From Burkholderiales bacterium RIFCSPHIGHO2_12_FULL_69_20 (lineage in GTDB: Bacteria > Pseudomonadota > Gammaproteobacteria > Burkholderiales > Burkholderiaceae_C), in assembly GCA_001770815.1 (NCBI GenBank), contig MESD01000012.1:1-32286 (forward strand): 32,286 bases of DNA, in the 5' to 3' direction. Positions 24,834 through 32,286 of the stretch are shown here, one piece after another. Numbering within the stretch: the stretch's first letter is position 1; each line of letters begins with the position of its first letter. Both the position numbers and the translations under genes were made by a program. The notes under the pieces are model-generated. The model had not been told where the DNA came from. It saw nothing but the letters and a program-made list of their open reading frames with translations, and made no database searches.

Positions 24834-25772
24834 ATGAAATTGCTGCTCGACTCCTTCTGGCGCGCCGGCGCCTACTGCCTGCATCCCAAGGTGATCGCCT
24901 TGTCGCTGCTGCCGCTGCTGATCGGCGTCGCGCTGACGCTGGGGCTGGGCTGGTTCTACTGGGAAGCCGCGGTGGCCGGCGTGCGTGCCACGCTGGAAGG
25001 CTGGTCGCTGGTGGATGCCGGGCTGACGTGGGCCGAGTCGCTGATGGGCAGCTCGTTCCGCTCGGTGCTGGCACCACTGATCGTGGTGGCGCTGGCCGCA
25101 CCGGTGATCGTGGTGCTGTCGGTGCTGCTGGTGGCCTGGCTGATGACGCCGGCCATCGTCAACCTGGTGGCCATGCGGCGCTTTCCGGCGCTGCAGCGCA
25201 AGCAGGGCGCCGGCTGGTTCACCAGCATCAGCTGGTCGCTGATCTGCACCGTGCTGGCGTTGCTGGCGCTGGTGATCAGCGTGCCGCTGTGGTTCATCCC
25301 GCCGCTGGTGCTGGTGGTGCCGCCGCTGATCTGGGGCTGGCTCAACTACCGCGTGATGAGCTTCGACGTGCTGGCCGCGCACGCCAGCGCTGAAGAACGC
25401 CGCACGCTGATACACCAGCACCGCGCGCAGCTGCTGGGCATCGGCGTGGTGTCGGGCTACCTCGGTGCGGCGCCGTCGCTGCTGTGGGCGGCCAGTGCGC
25501 TGACGCTGGTGTTTGCGCCGCTGCTGATCGTGGTGTCGGTGTGGCTGTACACGCTGGTGTTCGGCTTCTCGGCGCTGTGGTTCACCCACTACGCGCTGTC
25601 GGCACTGGCGGTGCAGCGTGGCCAGGCCGATCTGGTCGACCGCGAGCCGGCCGGCGGCCAGCGGGCGGGCAACGGCGAGGTGATCGACCTGCTGCCTGCC
25701 ACGTCTTCCACACCGTCGTCGGCAGCACCACCGCCCGCGGCCGCGCCGGCGCTGCCGCCGCCCATCGCCTGA
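24834..25772 (+). CDS. EI24/CysZ-type integral membrane protein
   Basis: A 312-residue protein starting MKLLLDSFWRAGAYCLHPKV. The N-terminal S-F-W-R-A segment, the long hydrophobic runs (about 18-38, 78-105, 130-165 and 205-245) and the LNYRVMSFDVLAAHAS-EERRTL segment are typical of EI24-domain proteins (CysZ superfamily). CysZ proteins import sulfate, but betaproteobacterial members outside cys operons have no established role, and no cys gene is nearby. The last ~45 residues are an Ala/Pro/Ser-rich cytoplasmic tail. The frame is open upstream, but the ATG at 24834, 55 bp after the previous gene, is the natural start. Confidence 0.78.
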   Translation: MKLLLDSFWRAGAYCLHPKVIALSLLPLLIGVALTLGLGWFYWEAAVAGVRATLEGWSLVDAGLTWAESLMGSSFRSVLAPLIVVALAAPVIVVLSVLLVAWLMTPAIVNLVAMRRFPALQRKQGAGWFTSISWSLICTVLALLALVISVPLWFIPPLVLVVPPLIWGWLNYRVMSFDVLAAHASAEERRTLIHQHRAQLLGIGVVSGYLGAAPSLLWAASALTLVFAPLLIVVSVWLYTLVFGFSALWFTHYALSALAVQRGQADLVDREPAGGQRAGNGEVIDLLPATSSTPSSAAPPPAAAPALPPPIA

Positions 25773-25809
25773 TCTCCCTCCCCTGAACCACCCTCGGCAC
25801 CGGTCTTCC

Positions 25810-26610
25810 ATGCGCAACTTCGGCCTCATCATCATCGGCGACGAGATCCTCTCGGGCAAACGCCAGGACAAGCACCTGCCCAAGGTGATCGAACTGCTCA
25901 GCGCGCGCGGCCTGGCCCTGGCCTGGGCGCGCTATGTGGGCGACCACCGCGGCCACATCACCGCGGCGCTGAAGGATGCGTTCGCCTCGGGCGACATCGT
26001 GTTCTCGTGCGGCGGCATCGGTGCCACGCCCGACGACCACACGCGCCAATGCGCCGCCGCCGCGCTGGGCCGGCCGCTGGCGCTTCACCCCGAGGCCGAG
26101 GTGCTGATCCGCGAGCGCATGCAGGACACCGCCCGCGAGCAAGGCCTGGTCTACGACCCCGACCGCCCCGACAACCTGCACCGCCTCAACATGGGCACGT
26201 TCCCCGAAGGCGCGGCCATCATCCGCAACCCGTACAACAAGATCCCCGGCTTCTCGGTGGGCGACGTGCACTTCGTGCCCGGCTTCCCGGTGATGGCGCA
26301 CCCGATGATCGAGTCGCTGCTCGATGGCGCCTACCGCGATCAACACGGCAGCCATGTGCAGACCGAGCGCTCGGTGATCGTGATGGGCAGCATGGAGGCC
26401 ACGTTGACGCCGTTGATGGAGGCGATCGAGGCGCGCTTTGCCGGCATCAAGGTCTTCAGCCTGCCCAGCGTCGACCACCCCTCCTACGGCCGCCACATCG
26501 AACTGGGCGTCAAGGGCCGCCCCGACGACACCGTGCCGGCCTTCGCCGCACTGCTGGCCGGACTGCAAGACCTGGGCGCCCAACTCGGCCCTGAAATGGT
26601 GCGCGGCTGA
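25810..26610 (+). CDS. Molybdopterin-binding (CinA N-terminal / MoaB-like) protein
   Basis: A 266-residue cytoplasmic protein carrying a MoCF_biosynth (MoaB/MogA/CinA N-terminal) domain: LIIIGDEILSGKRQDKHLP at the start, DIVFSCGGIGATPDDHTRQC as the nucleotide/molybdopterin-type site, and later FVPGFPVMAHPMIES. It lacks the C-terminal nicotinamide-nucleotide amidohydrolase (PncC) half of full CinA. Stand-alone versions are usually annotated as competence/damage-inducible protein A or molybdopterin-binding protein; the actual substrate is not established. The ATG at 25810 lies 37 bp after the EI24 gene. Its last codons contain the first of three NtrC-type half-sites of the glnA control region. 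Confidence 0.85.
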   Translation: MRNFGLIIIGDEILSGKRQDKHLPKVIELLSARGLALAWARYVGDHRGHITAALKDAFASGDIVFSCGGIGATPDDHTRQCAAAALGRPLALHPEAEVLIRERMQDTAREQGLVYDPDRPDNLHRLNMGTFPEGAAIIRNPYNKIPGFSVGDVHFVPGFPVMAHPMIESLLDGAYRDQHGSHVQTERSVIVMGSMEATLTPLMEAIEARFAGIKVFSLPSVDHPSYGRHIELGVKGRPDDTVPAFAALLAGLQDLGAQLGPEMVRG

Positions 26611-26650
26611 TGCTCGAAGGTGGTGCGTAACGGCGATCATCTTTGGTGCA
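26597..26650. promoter_or_regulatory. NtrC-type enhancer upstream of glnA
   Basis: Three half-sites: TGGTGCG (26597-26603), TGGTGCG (26621-26627) and TGGTGCA (26644-26650), spaced 24 and 23 bp. The middle one completes a 17-bp dyad TGCTCGA-AGG-TGGTGCG (26611-26627), 11 of 14 positions matching the NtrC pattern TGCACCA-N3-TGGTGCA. They sit about 120-170 bp before the sigma54 promoter, the usual enhancer distance. The ntrBC genes lie downstream. Confidence 0.6.
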
Positions 26651-26765
26651 TCCCGACTGATGGGCGCTTGGCCTTGGGTGATTTGAGGCAGCGCCTGCGC
26701 GGTTGAGCGCTTGTTTCGAGGCCCCTGCCGCGCAGCGCGCGGCGCACGGCGCCGGCCCCAAAGTC

Positions 26766-26781
26766 AGGCATGCTTTCTGCT
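26766..26781 (+). promoter_or_regulatory. Sigma54 promoter of glnA
   Basis: AGGCATG-N4-CTGCT (26766-26781). The invariant GG (26767-26768) and GC (26779-26780) are separated by exactly 10 bp, as required for -24/-12 elements. Transcription would start near 26792, leaving an ~88-nt leader that contains a GGGGAG-ACC-CTCCCC hairpin (26801-26815) without a T run. Confidence 0.75.
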
Positions 26782-26879
26782 ACATTCTTGGGCGCCTTGC
26801 GGGGAGACCCTCCCCACGAAGGCCTGCACTCGAGCCCCTATTCCAATTTTGTAAACAGCGTCCCGCTAGGAGATTCCTG

Positions 26880-28295
26880 ATGGCAAAGACCGTCGCCGAC
26901 GTGATGGCTATGGTGAAAGAAAACGAGATCAAGTTCGTTGATTTCCGTTTCACCGATACCCGCGGCAAGGAGCAGCACGTGTCCGTGCCCGTCTCCCATT
27001 TCGATGAAGACAAGTTCACCGCGGGCCATGCGTTCGACGGCTCGTCGATTGCCGGTTGGAAGGGCATCGAAGCCTCCGACATGCAGCTGATGCCCGACCC
27101 GAACACGGCCAACATCGACCCGTTCTTCGAAGAGCCGACGCTGATCCTCACCTGCGACGTGGTCGACCCGGCCGACGGCAAGCCCTACGAGCGCGACCCG
27201 CGCAGCCTGGCCAAGCGTGCCGAGGCCTACATGAAGAGCACCGGCCTGGGCGACACCGCCTACTTCGGCCCCGAACCCGAGTTCTTCGTGTTCGACAGCG
27301 TGCGCTGGGGCAACGACATGTCGGGCTGCTTCTCCAAGATCGAGGCCGAAGAGGCCGCCTGGAACACCGGCAAGGAATACGAGCACGGCAACTCTGGCTT
27401 CCGGCCGTCTGTCAAGGGTGGCTACTTCCCGGTGCCCCCGGTCGATTCGGGCCAGGACCTGCGCTCGGAGATGTGCCTGATCCTCGAATCGCTGGGCATC
27501 CCGGTCGAGGTGCATCACCACGAGGTGGCCAACGCCGGCCAGATGGAGATCGGCACCCGCTTCTCCACGCTGATCCAGCGCGCCGACTGGGTGCAACTGC
27601 AGAAGTACGTGATCCACAACGTGGCCCACGCCTACGGCAAGACCGCCACCTTCATGCCCAAGCCCATCGTCGGCGACAACGGCAGCGGCATGCACGTGCA
27701 CCAGTCGGTCTGGAAGGACGGCAAGAACCTGTTCGCCGGTGACGGCTACGCCGGCCTGAGCGACTTCGCGCTGTACTACATCGGCGGCATCATCAAGCAC
27801 GCCCGTGCGCTGAACGCAATCACCAACCCCGGCACCAACAGCTACAAGCGCCTGGTGCCCGGCTTCGAAGCCCCGGTCAAGCTGGCCTACTCGGCCAAGA
27901 ACCGCTCGGCCTCGATCCGCATCCCCTACGTGGCCAACCCCAAGGGCCGCCGCGTCGAGGCGCGCTTCCCCGATCCGCTGATGAACCCCTACCTGGGTTT
28001 CGCTGCGCTGCTGATGGCCGGCCTCGACGGCGTGGAGAACAAGATCCACCCGGGCGAAGCCGCCACCAAGGACCTGTACCACCTGCCGCCGGAAGAGGAC
28101 GCGAAGATCCCGACCGTCTGCCACAGCCTCGACCAGGCGCTGGAGCACCTGGACCGCGACCGTGCCTTCCTGACCAAGGGCGGTGTCTTCACCGACACCT
28201 ACCTGGATGCGTACATCGACCTGAAGATGCAGGAAGTCACGCGCTTCCGCATGGCCACCCACCCGGTGGAATTCGACATGTACTACACGCTGTAA
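26880..28295 (+). CDS. glnA: Glutamine synthetase, type I
   Basis: ATP-dependent synthesis of glutamine from glutamate and ammonia; dodecameric cytoplasmic enzyme and centre of nitrogen assimilation. The 471-residue product starts [20 protein letters not shown] and contains the [16 protein letters not shown] segment, [16 protein letters not shown], the ATP-site stretch around [16 protein letters not shown], and NRSASIRIP. The adenylylation site [10 protein letters not shown] is present at Y400, so GlnE-type control of a GSI-beta enzyme is expected. AGGAG at 26868-26872, 7 bp before the ATG, fixes the start over the longer open frame. It is driven by the sigma54 promoter and NtrC-type sites upstream and closed by a strong terminator. 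Confidence 0.98.
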   Translation: MAKTVADVMAMVKENEIKFVDFRFTDTRGKEQHVSVPVSHFDEDKFTAGHAFDGSSIAGWKGIEASDMQLMPDPNTANIDPFFEEPTLILTCDVVDPADGKPYERDPRSLAKRAEAYMKSTGLGDTAYFGPEPEFFVFDSVRWGNDMSGCFSKIEAEEAAWNTGKEYEHGNSGFRPSVKGGYFPVPPVDSGQDLRSEMCLILESLGIPVEVHHHEVANAGQMEIGTRFSTLIQRADWVQLQKYVIHNVAHAYGKTATFMPKPIVGDNGSGMHVHQSVWKDGKNLFAGDGYAGLSDFALYYIGGIIKHARALNAITNPGTNSYKRLVPGFEAPVKLAYSAKNRSASIRIPYVANPKGRRVEARFPDPLMNPYLGFAALLMAGLDGVENKIHPGEAATKDLYHLPPEEDAKIPTVCHSLDQALEHLDRDRAFLTKGGVFTDTYLDAYIDLKMQEVTRFRMATHPVEFDMYYTL

Positions 28296-28328
28296 AGCGC
28301 CGCAGTGGCGCTGCGCCACGCAGCAACG

Positions 28329-28353
28329 AAGGGCGGCGCAAGCCGCCCTTTTT
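28329..28353 (+). terminator. Rho-independent terminator after glnA
   Basis: AAGGGCGGC (28329-28337), a stable GCAA tetraloop and GCCGCCCTT (28342-28350) form a perfect 9-bp stem followed by T to 28353. A second hairpin GTGGCG-CTG-CGCCAC (28305-28319) precedes it without a T run. ntrBC expression must therefore come from read-through or from a promoter after 28353. Confidence 0.9.
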
Positions 28354-28423
28354 CATGGCCACCGCGCGGGGCGACAATGCCGCCGACGGGCGCCTCCGGT
28401 GGGGTGCCGATAGCCGAGAAACG

Positions 28424-28945
28424 ATGAAGCGCTGCACGAGCATCCTGTTGATGGCCTGGGTCGCGGGTACCGCCGCCCTGGCGCCGCTGGCCGCCGCCGC
28501 CCAGGGCGGCATCGTCTACCGCTGCCCGGGGCCGCCGGTGCTCTACACCGACGCGCTCAGCCCCGAGGAAGCGCGCGAGCGCGGCTGCCGCACGATCGAA
28601 GGGGCGCCCATCACCATCATCCAGGCGCCCAAGCCCCGGCCCGCGCCTGCGAGCGCTGCCAATGGCAGCGCGGCATCGCGCCCGGGTGAAGGCAAGGTCG
28701 ATCCCGCCGCCCAGCGCCAGCGCGACAGCGACGCGCGCCGCATCCTCGAGGCCGAACTCCGGCGCGAGGAAGACAAGCTCGCGGCGCTGAAGCGCGACTA
28801 CAACAACGGCGAGCCCGAGCGCCGCGGCGACGAGCGCAACTTCCAGAACTACCTCGACCGCGTGGCGCAGATGAAGGCCGGCATCGCCCGCACCGAGAGC
28901 GACATCGCCGCCATCAAGCGCGAGATCGCCAAACTGCCATCGTGA
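28424..28945 (+). CDS. Small secreted protein with coiled-coil C-terminus (DUF4124-like)
   Basis: A 173-residue predicted periplasmic protein of unknown function. The signal peptide MKRCTSILLMAWVAGTAALA ends in an Ala-rich AAAAQ cleavage site near residue 27. The next part, IVYRCPGPPVLYTDALSPEEARERGC, recalls DUF4124-type domains (aromatic-x-C and YTD). An Ala/Pro linker then leads to a charged coiled coil (about residues 100-172: EAELRREEDKLAALKRDY and later MKAGIARTESDIAAIKREI). Two cysteines (about 38 and 59) could form a disulfide. It lies between glnA and ntrB and overlaps ntrB by 4 bp (GTGA), so it is co-translated with the nitrogen sensor. I recall such a gene at this place in other Burkholderiales; a role in nitrogen control is not shown. 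Confidence 0.75.
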   Translation: MKRCTSILLMAWVAGTAALAPLAAAAQGGIVYRCPGPPVLYTDALSPEEARERGCRTIEGAPITIIQAPKPRPAPASAANGSAASRPGEGKVDPAAQRQRDSDARRILEAELRREEDKLAALKRDYNNGEPERRGDERNFQNYLDRVAQMKAGIARTESDIAAIKREIAKLPS

Positions 28946-30111
28946 GCGTCGCCTCCATGAATCAGCGGGCCGAACCCTCACGCTACGACGCCTTCGACCT
29001 GCTGGCCACGATGGTGGCCGTGCTGCAGCCGGATGGCACGCTGCTGTTCGTCAACGCGATGTTCGAGGACGTGGCCGGCCTGTCGCGCCGCACGCTGATG
29101 CGCAGCAGCCTGTTCGACTGGTTCGTCGACGCGCACCAGTTGCGCGAGACGGTGGCCGCGGTGCGCCGCAACGAGATCGCCACCGGCCGTTTCGAGAGCG
29201 TGATGCGCCGCGCACCGGTGGCCGCCCACGATCAGTTGCCGGTGCATGTCATCGTCACCCAGATCGAGCATGGGTCCGACCGGGTGCTGGTGGAAATGCT
29301 CGAGATCGAGCAGCAGACCCGGCAAGACCGCGAGGAGCGTGCGCTGGGCCAGGTGCAGGCCAACAAGGAGCTGATCCGCAACCTGGCCCACGAGATCAAG
29401 AACCCGCTGGGCGGCATCCGCGGCGCGGCGCAGTTGCTGGAGATGGAGATCGGTCATCCGCAGGGCCGCCCCAAGGAGGACCTGCCCCCGCGGGGGGCAG
29501 CCGCCGCGGGCGGCGTGGGGGCACTCAATCCCCGCGAACTGACCGAATACACCCAGGTCATCATCCACGAGGCCGACCGCCTGCAGGCGCTGGTCGACCG
29601 GTTGCTGGCGCCGCACCGCAAGCCGCATGTGGTCAGCGACGTCAACATCCACGAGGTGTGCGAGCGGGTGCGTTCACTGATCCTGGCCGAGTTTCCGCGC
29701 GGGCTGGCGGTGCAGCGCGACTACGACATCTCGATCCCCGACTTCCGCGGCGACCGTGAGCAGCTGATCCAGGCCGTGCTCAACATCGCCCACAACGCCG
29801 CGCAGGCGCTGCAGCAGCGCATCGCCGACGGCGACGCGGTGCTGATCCTGCGCACCCGCGTGTCGCGCCAGGTCACCATCGGCAAGCAGCGATTTCGACT
29901 GGCACTGGAATTGCATATCGAGGACAACGGGCCGGGTGTGCCCGAGGACATCCGCGATCGCATCTTCTACCCGCTGGTATCGGGGCGTGATGGCGGATCG
30001 GGCCTCGGGCTCACGCTGGCGCAGACGTTCGTGCAGCAACACCAGGGCATGATCGAATGCGACAGCGAGCCGGGCCGGACCACTTTCCGCATCGTGATCC
30101 CGCTGCCCTAG
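28942..30111 (+). CDS. ntrB: Nitrogen-regulation sensor histidine kinase NtrB (GlnL), with an inserted repeat
   Basis: Cytoplasmic kinase/phosphatase that phosphorylates NtrC under nitrogen limitation and is controlled by PII. The 389-residue product has an N-terminal PAS domain (about 18-120), the H-box NLAHEIKNPLGGIRGAAQLLE with phospho-acceptor H150, the N box QAVLNIAHNAAQAL, the G1 box EDNGPGVP and the G2 box GSGLGLTLAQ. The GTG at 28942 overlaps the upstream stop; ATG at 28957 is an alternative. Between the two DHp helices, about residues 171-197 (GHPQGRPKEDLPPRG to GGVGAL) form a Gly/Pro/Ala insertion that, as I recall the family, is absent from normal NtrB, where MEL/MEI leads straight to PSRELxEYTQ. 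The frame is kept, so the kinase may still work. Confidence 0.95.
   Translation: MSVASMNQRAEPSRYDAFDLLATMVAVLQPDGTLLFVNAMFEDVAGLSRRTLMRSSLFDWFVDAHQLRETVAAVRRNEIATGRFESVMRRAPVAAHDQLPVHVIVTQIEHGSDRVLVEMLEIEQQTRQDREERALGQVQANKELIRNLAHEIKNPLGGIRGAAQLLEMEIGHPQGRPKEDLPPRGAAAAGGVGALNPRELTEYTQVIIHEADRLQALVDRLLAPHRKPHVVSDVNIHEVCERVRSLILAEFPRGLAVQRDYDISIPDFRGDREQLIQAVLNIAHNAAQALQQRIADGDAVLILRTRVSRQVTIGKQRFRLALELHIEDNGPGVPEDIRDRIFYPLVSGRDGGSGLGLTLAQTFVQQHQGMIECDSEPGRTTFRIVIPLP
29456..29532. repeat. Palindromic GC-rich repeat element inserted in ntrB
   Basis: About 77 bp, boundaries approximate. It starts near GGTCATCCGC and ends near GGGGGCACTCAAT. It contains the hairpin CTGCCCCC-GCG-GGGGGCAG (29482-29500) and a second, CCGCC-GCG-GGCGG (29501-29513), flanked by GCCGCCCC and GTGGGGGC. 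It resembles REP-like dispersed repeats (pattern GCCCCAAG...CTGCCCCC-GGGGGCAG...GTGGGGGC) that I recall from intergenic DNA of Burkholderiales; this is memory, not a search. The open frame is preserved through it. Confidence 0.6.
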
Positions 30112-30149
30112 CGCAGCTGCTTCAAGCCCCCCGAACAGGCCGCCGCCGC

Positions 30150-31688
<1,539 letters not shown>

Positions 31689-31705
31689 CCGGCGCGCGGT
31701 GTCCG

Positions 31706-32221
31706 TCAGCGCCGGCGCCGATCCGGTGCGCTGCGGTACAGGCTGTCGCGCTGCGGCGGATCGAAGGCCGGGATGTCGAATGCCGAGTTCGGCATCTCGT
31801 CGACCACGATGCCGGCGGGCGGCAGGCTCATCGGCCCCAGCGTGCTCATCCGGCTGTCGAGGCCATCGAGGCTGCCGTGGAAGCTGTCGTCGTGCTCGGG
31901 TGCAGGTGGCTCGACAGCTACTTGCAGACCGCGGGTCTCGATGGCCTCGATCAGGCGCAGGTGCAGCGTGTGCAGGGGATGCAACGACGCATCGGGATGC
32001 GCCTCCAGCGGCAGCCGGCCCAACTGCGGCAACGCCCGCTGCATCACCCACAGCGGCATGTCGAACAAGGCGGCCGTGCCATGGCGGGCGAGCGAGCGCT
32101 CGACGAAATACAGGTGCGGCAGCACCTGGCGCAGCGCCGGTTGGCGACGCATCTGCCGGCGCAGTTCACGGTGCGCTTCGCGCAGCGCCTGGCCGCGGCC
32201 GCCCGAAGGCAGGGTGGTCAT
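31706..32221 (-). CDS. Conserved-looking hypothetical protein
   Basis: A 171-residue protein that I do not recognise. Evidence that it is real: codon composition with G/C third positions on this strand, a sensible start (MTTLPSGGRGQALREAHREL) and a distinct two-part structure. Residues 1-105 are Arg/Leu-rich and helical (QALREAHRELRRQMRRQPAL, LPHLYFVERSLARHG, LHTLHLRLIEAIETRG). The rest is acidic and probably disordered, ending PQRDSLYRSAPDRRRR. No signal peptide, membrane helix or catalytic motif is visible. It is convergent with ntrC (17-bp gap) and may belong to a minus-strand operon whose other genes are outside the window. The last 65 bp of the window show no feature. Confidence 0.6.
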   Translation of the reverse strand: MTTLPSGGRGQALREAHRELRRQMRRQPALRQVLPHLYFVERSLARHGTAALFDMPLWVMQRALPQLGRLPLEAHPDASLHPLHTLHLRLIEAIETRGLQVAVEPPAPEHDDSFHGSLDGLDSRMSTLGPMSLPPAGIVVDEMPNSAFDIPAFDPPQRDSLYRSAPDRRRR

Positions 32222-32286
32222 TTCACCGCTGCTGCGTTCTTGCGGATGGGCTGGCTGCTGACCTGCCTCGTGCGTGTGACGATCCT

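Noticed and set aside
26801-26815. Glutamine riboswitch or attenuator in the glnA leader
   Set aside because: Only a simple 6-bp hairpin without a T run or the conserved motifs of known glutamine-binding RNAs.

Overview
This window is GC-rich DNA (estimated by eye at about two-thirds G+C or more) from a betaproteobacterium, most likely order Burkholderiales. The evidence is the tig-clpP-clpX-lon block, the glnA-(small secreted protein)-ntrB-ntrC block, the hpnCDE squalene genes, and protein sequences typical of that group. It reads as ordinary chromosome: housekeeping genes, five tRNAs and some accessory genes. There is no phage, insertion sequence, CRISPR array or rRNA.

Layout. 1-2207 (minus): hpnC-hpnD-hpnE, which make squalene for hopanoids; hpnE runs off the left edge. 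2296-6715 (plus): a two-gene RND efflux operon (lipoprotein adaptor and inner-membrane pump) behind a near-consensus sigma70 promoter with a palindromic operator directly after the -10. 6846-12941 (plus): tRNA-Leu, then trigger factor, ClpP, ClpX and Lon; a strong terminator follows tig and a heat-shock-type promoter precedes lon. 13048-14955: tRNA-Gly, tRNA-Cys, an RraA-family gene, a DUF697-like gene and tRNA-Pro on plus, with tRNA-Arg on minus. 15054-16908: a MbcA/ParS/Xre-type antitoxin, a RES-domain toxin and a DUF1624-type membrane protein, all overlapping at start/stop codons. 16963-18419: rlmB and upp. 18471-20762 (minus): a secreted subtilisin-like protease ending in eight perfect GVVLSE hexapeptides. 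21040-26610 (plus): an AIM24-family protein, a Tat-exported beta-propeller, a polysaccharide-deacetylase-like protein, a sterol-desaturase-family protein, an EI24/CysZ-type membrane protein and a molybdopterin-binding (CinA/MoaB-type) protein. 26597-31688 (plus): the nitrogen-control block, with NtrC-type half-sites, a sigma54 promoter, glnA, a terminator, a small secreted protein, ntrB and ntrC. 31706-32221 (minus): an unrecognised conserved-looking protein.

How the genes work together. The chaperone-protease block handles folding (Tig), unfolding and degradation (ClpXP) and quality-control proteolysis (Lon). In the nitrogen block, NtrB phosphorylates NtrC, which should act on the upstream sites to drive sigma54 transcription of glnA, so the regulators and their target are neighbours. 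The antitoxin-toxin pair is predicted to be autoregulated.

The observations most worth following up are: an apparent in-frame insertion of a palindromic GC-rich repeat into ntrB, right after the phospho-acceptor helix; the hexapeptide repeat of the protease, whose DNA shows a 36-bp higher-order period; the toxin-antitoxin genes translationally coupled to a membrane acyltransferase-like gene; and several unusually clear regulatory sites. I found no single system that I can claim as wholly undescribed.
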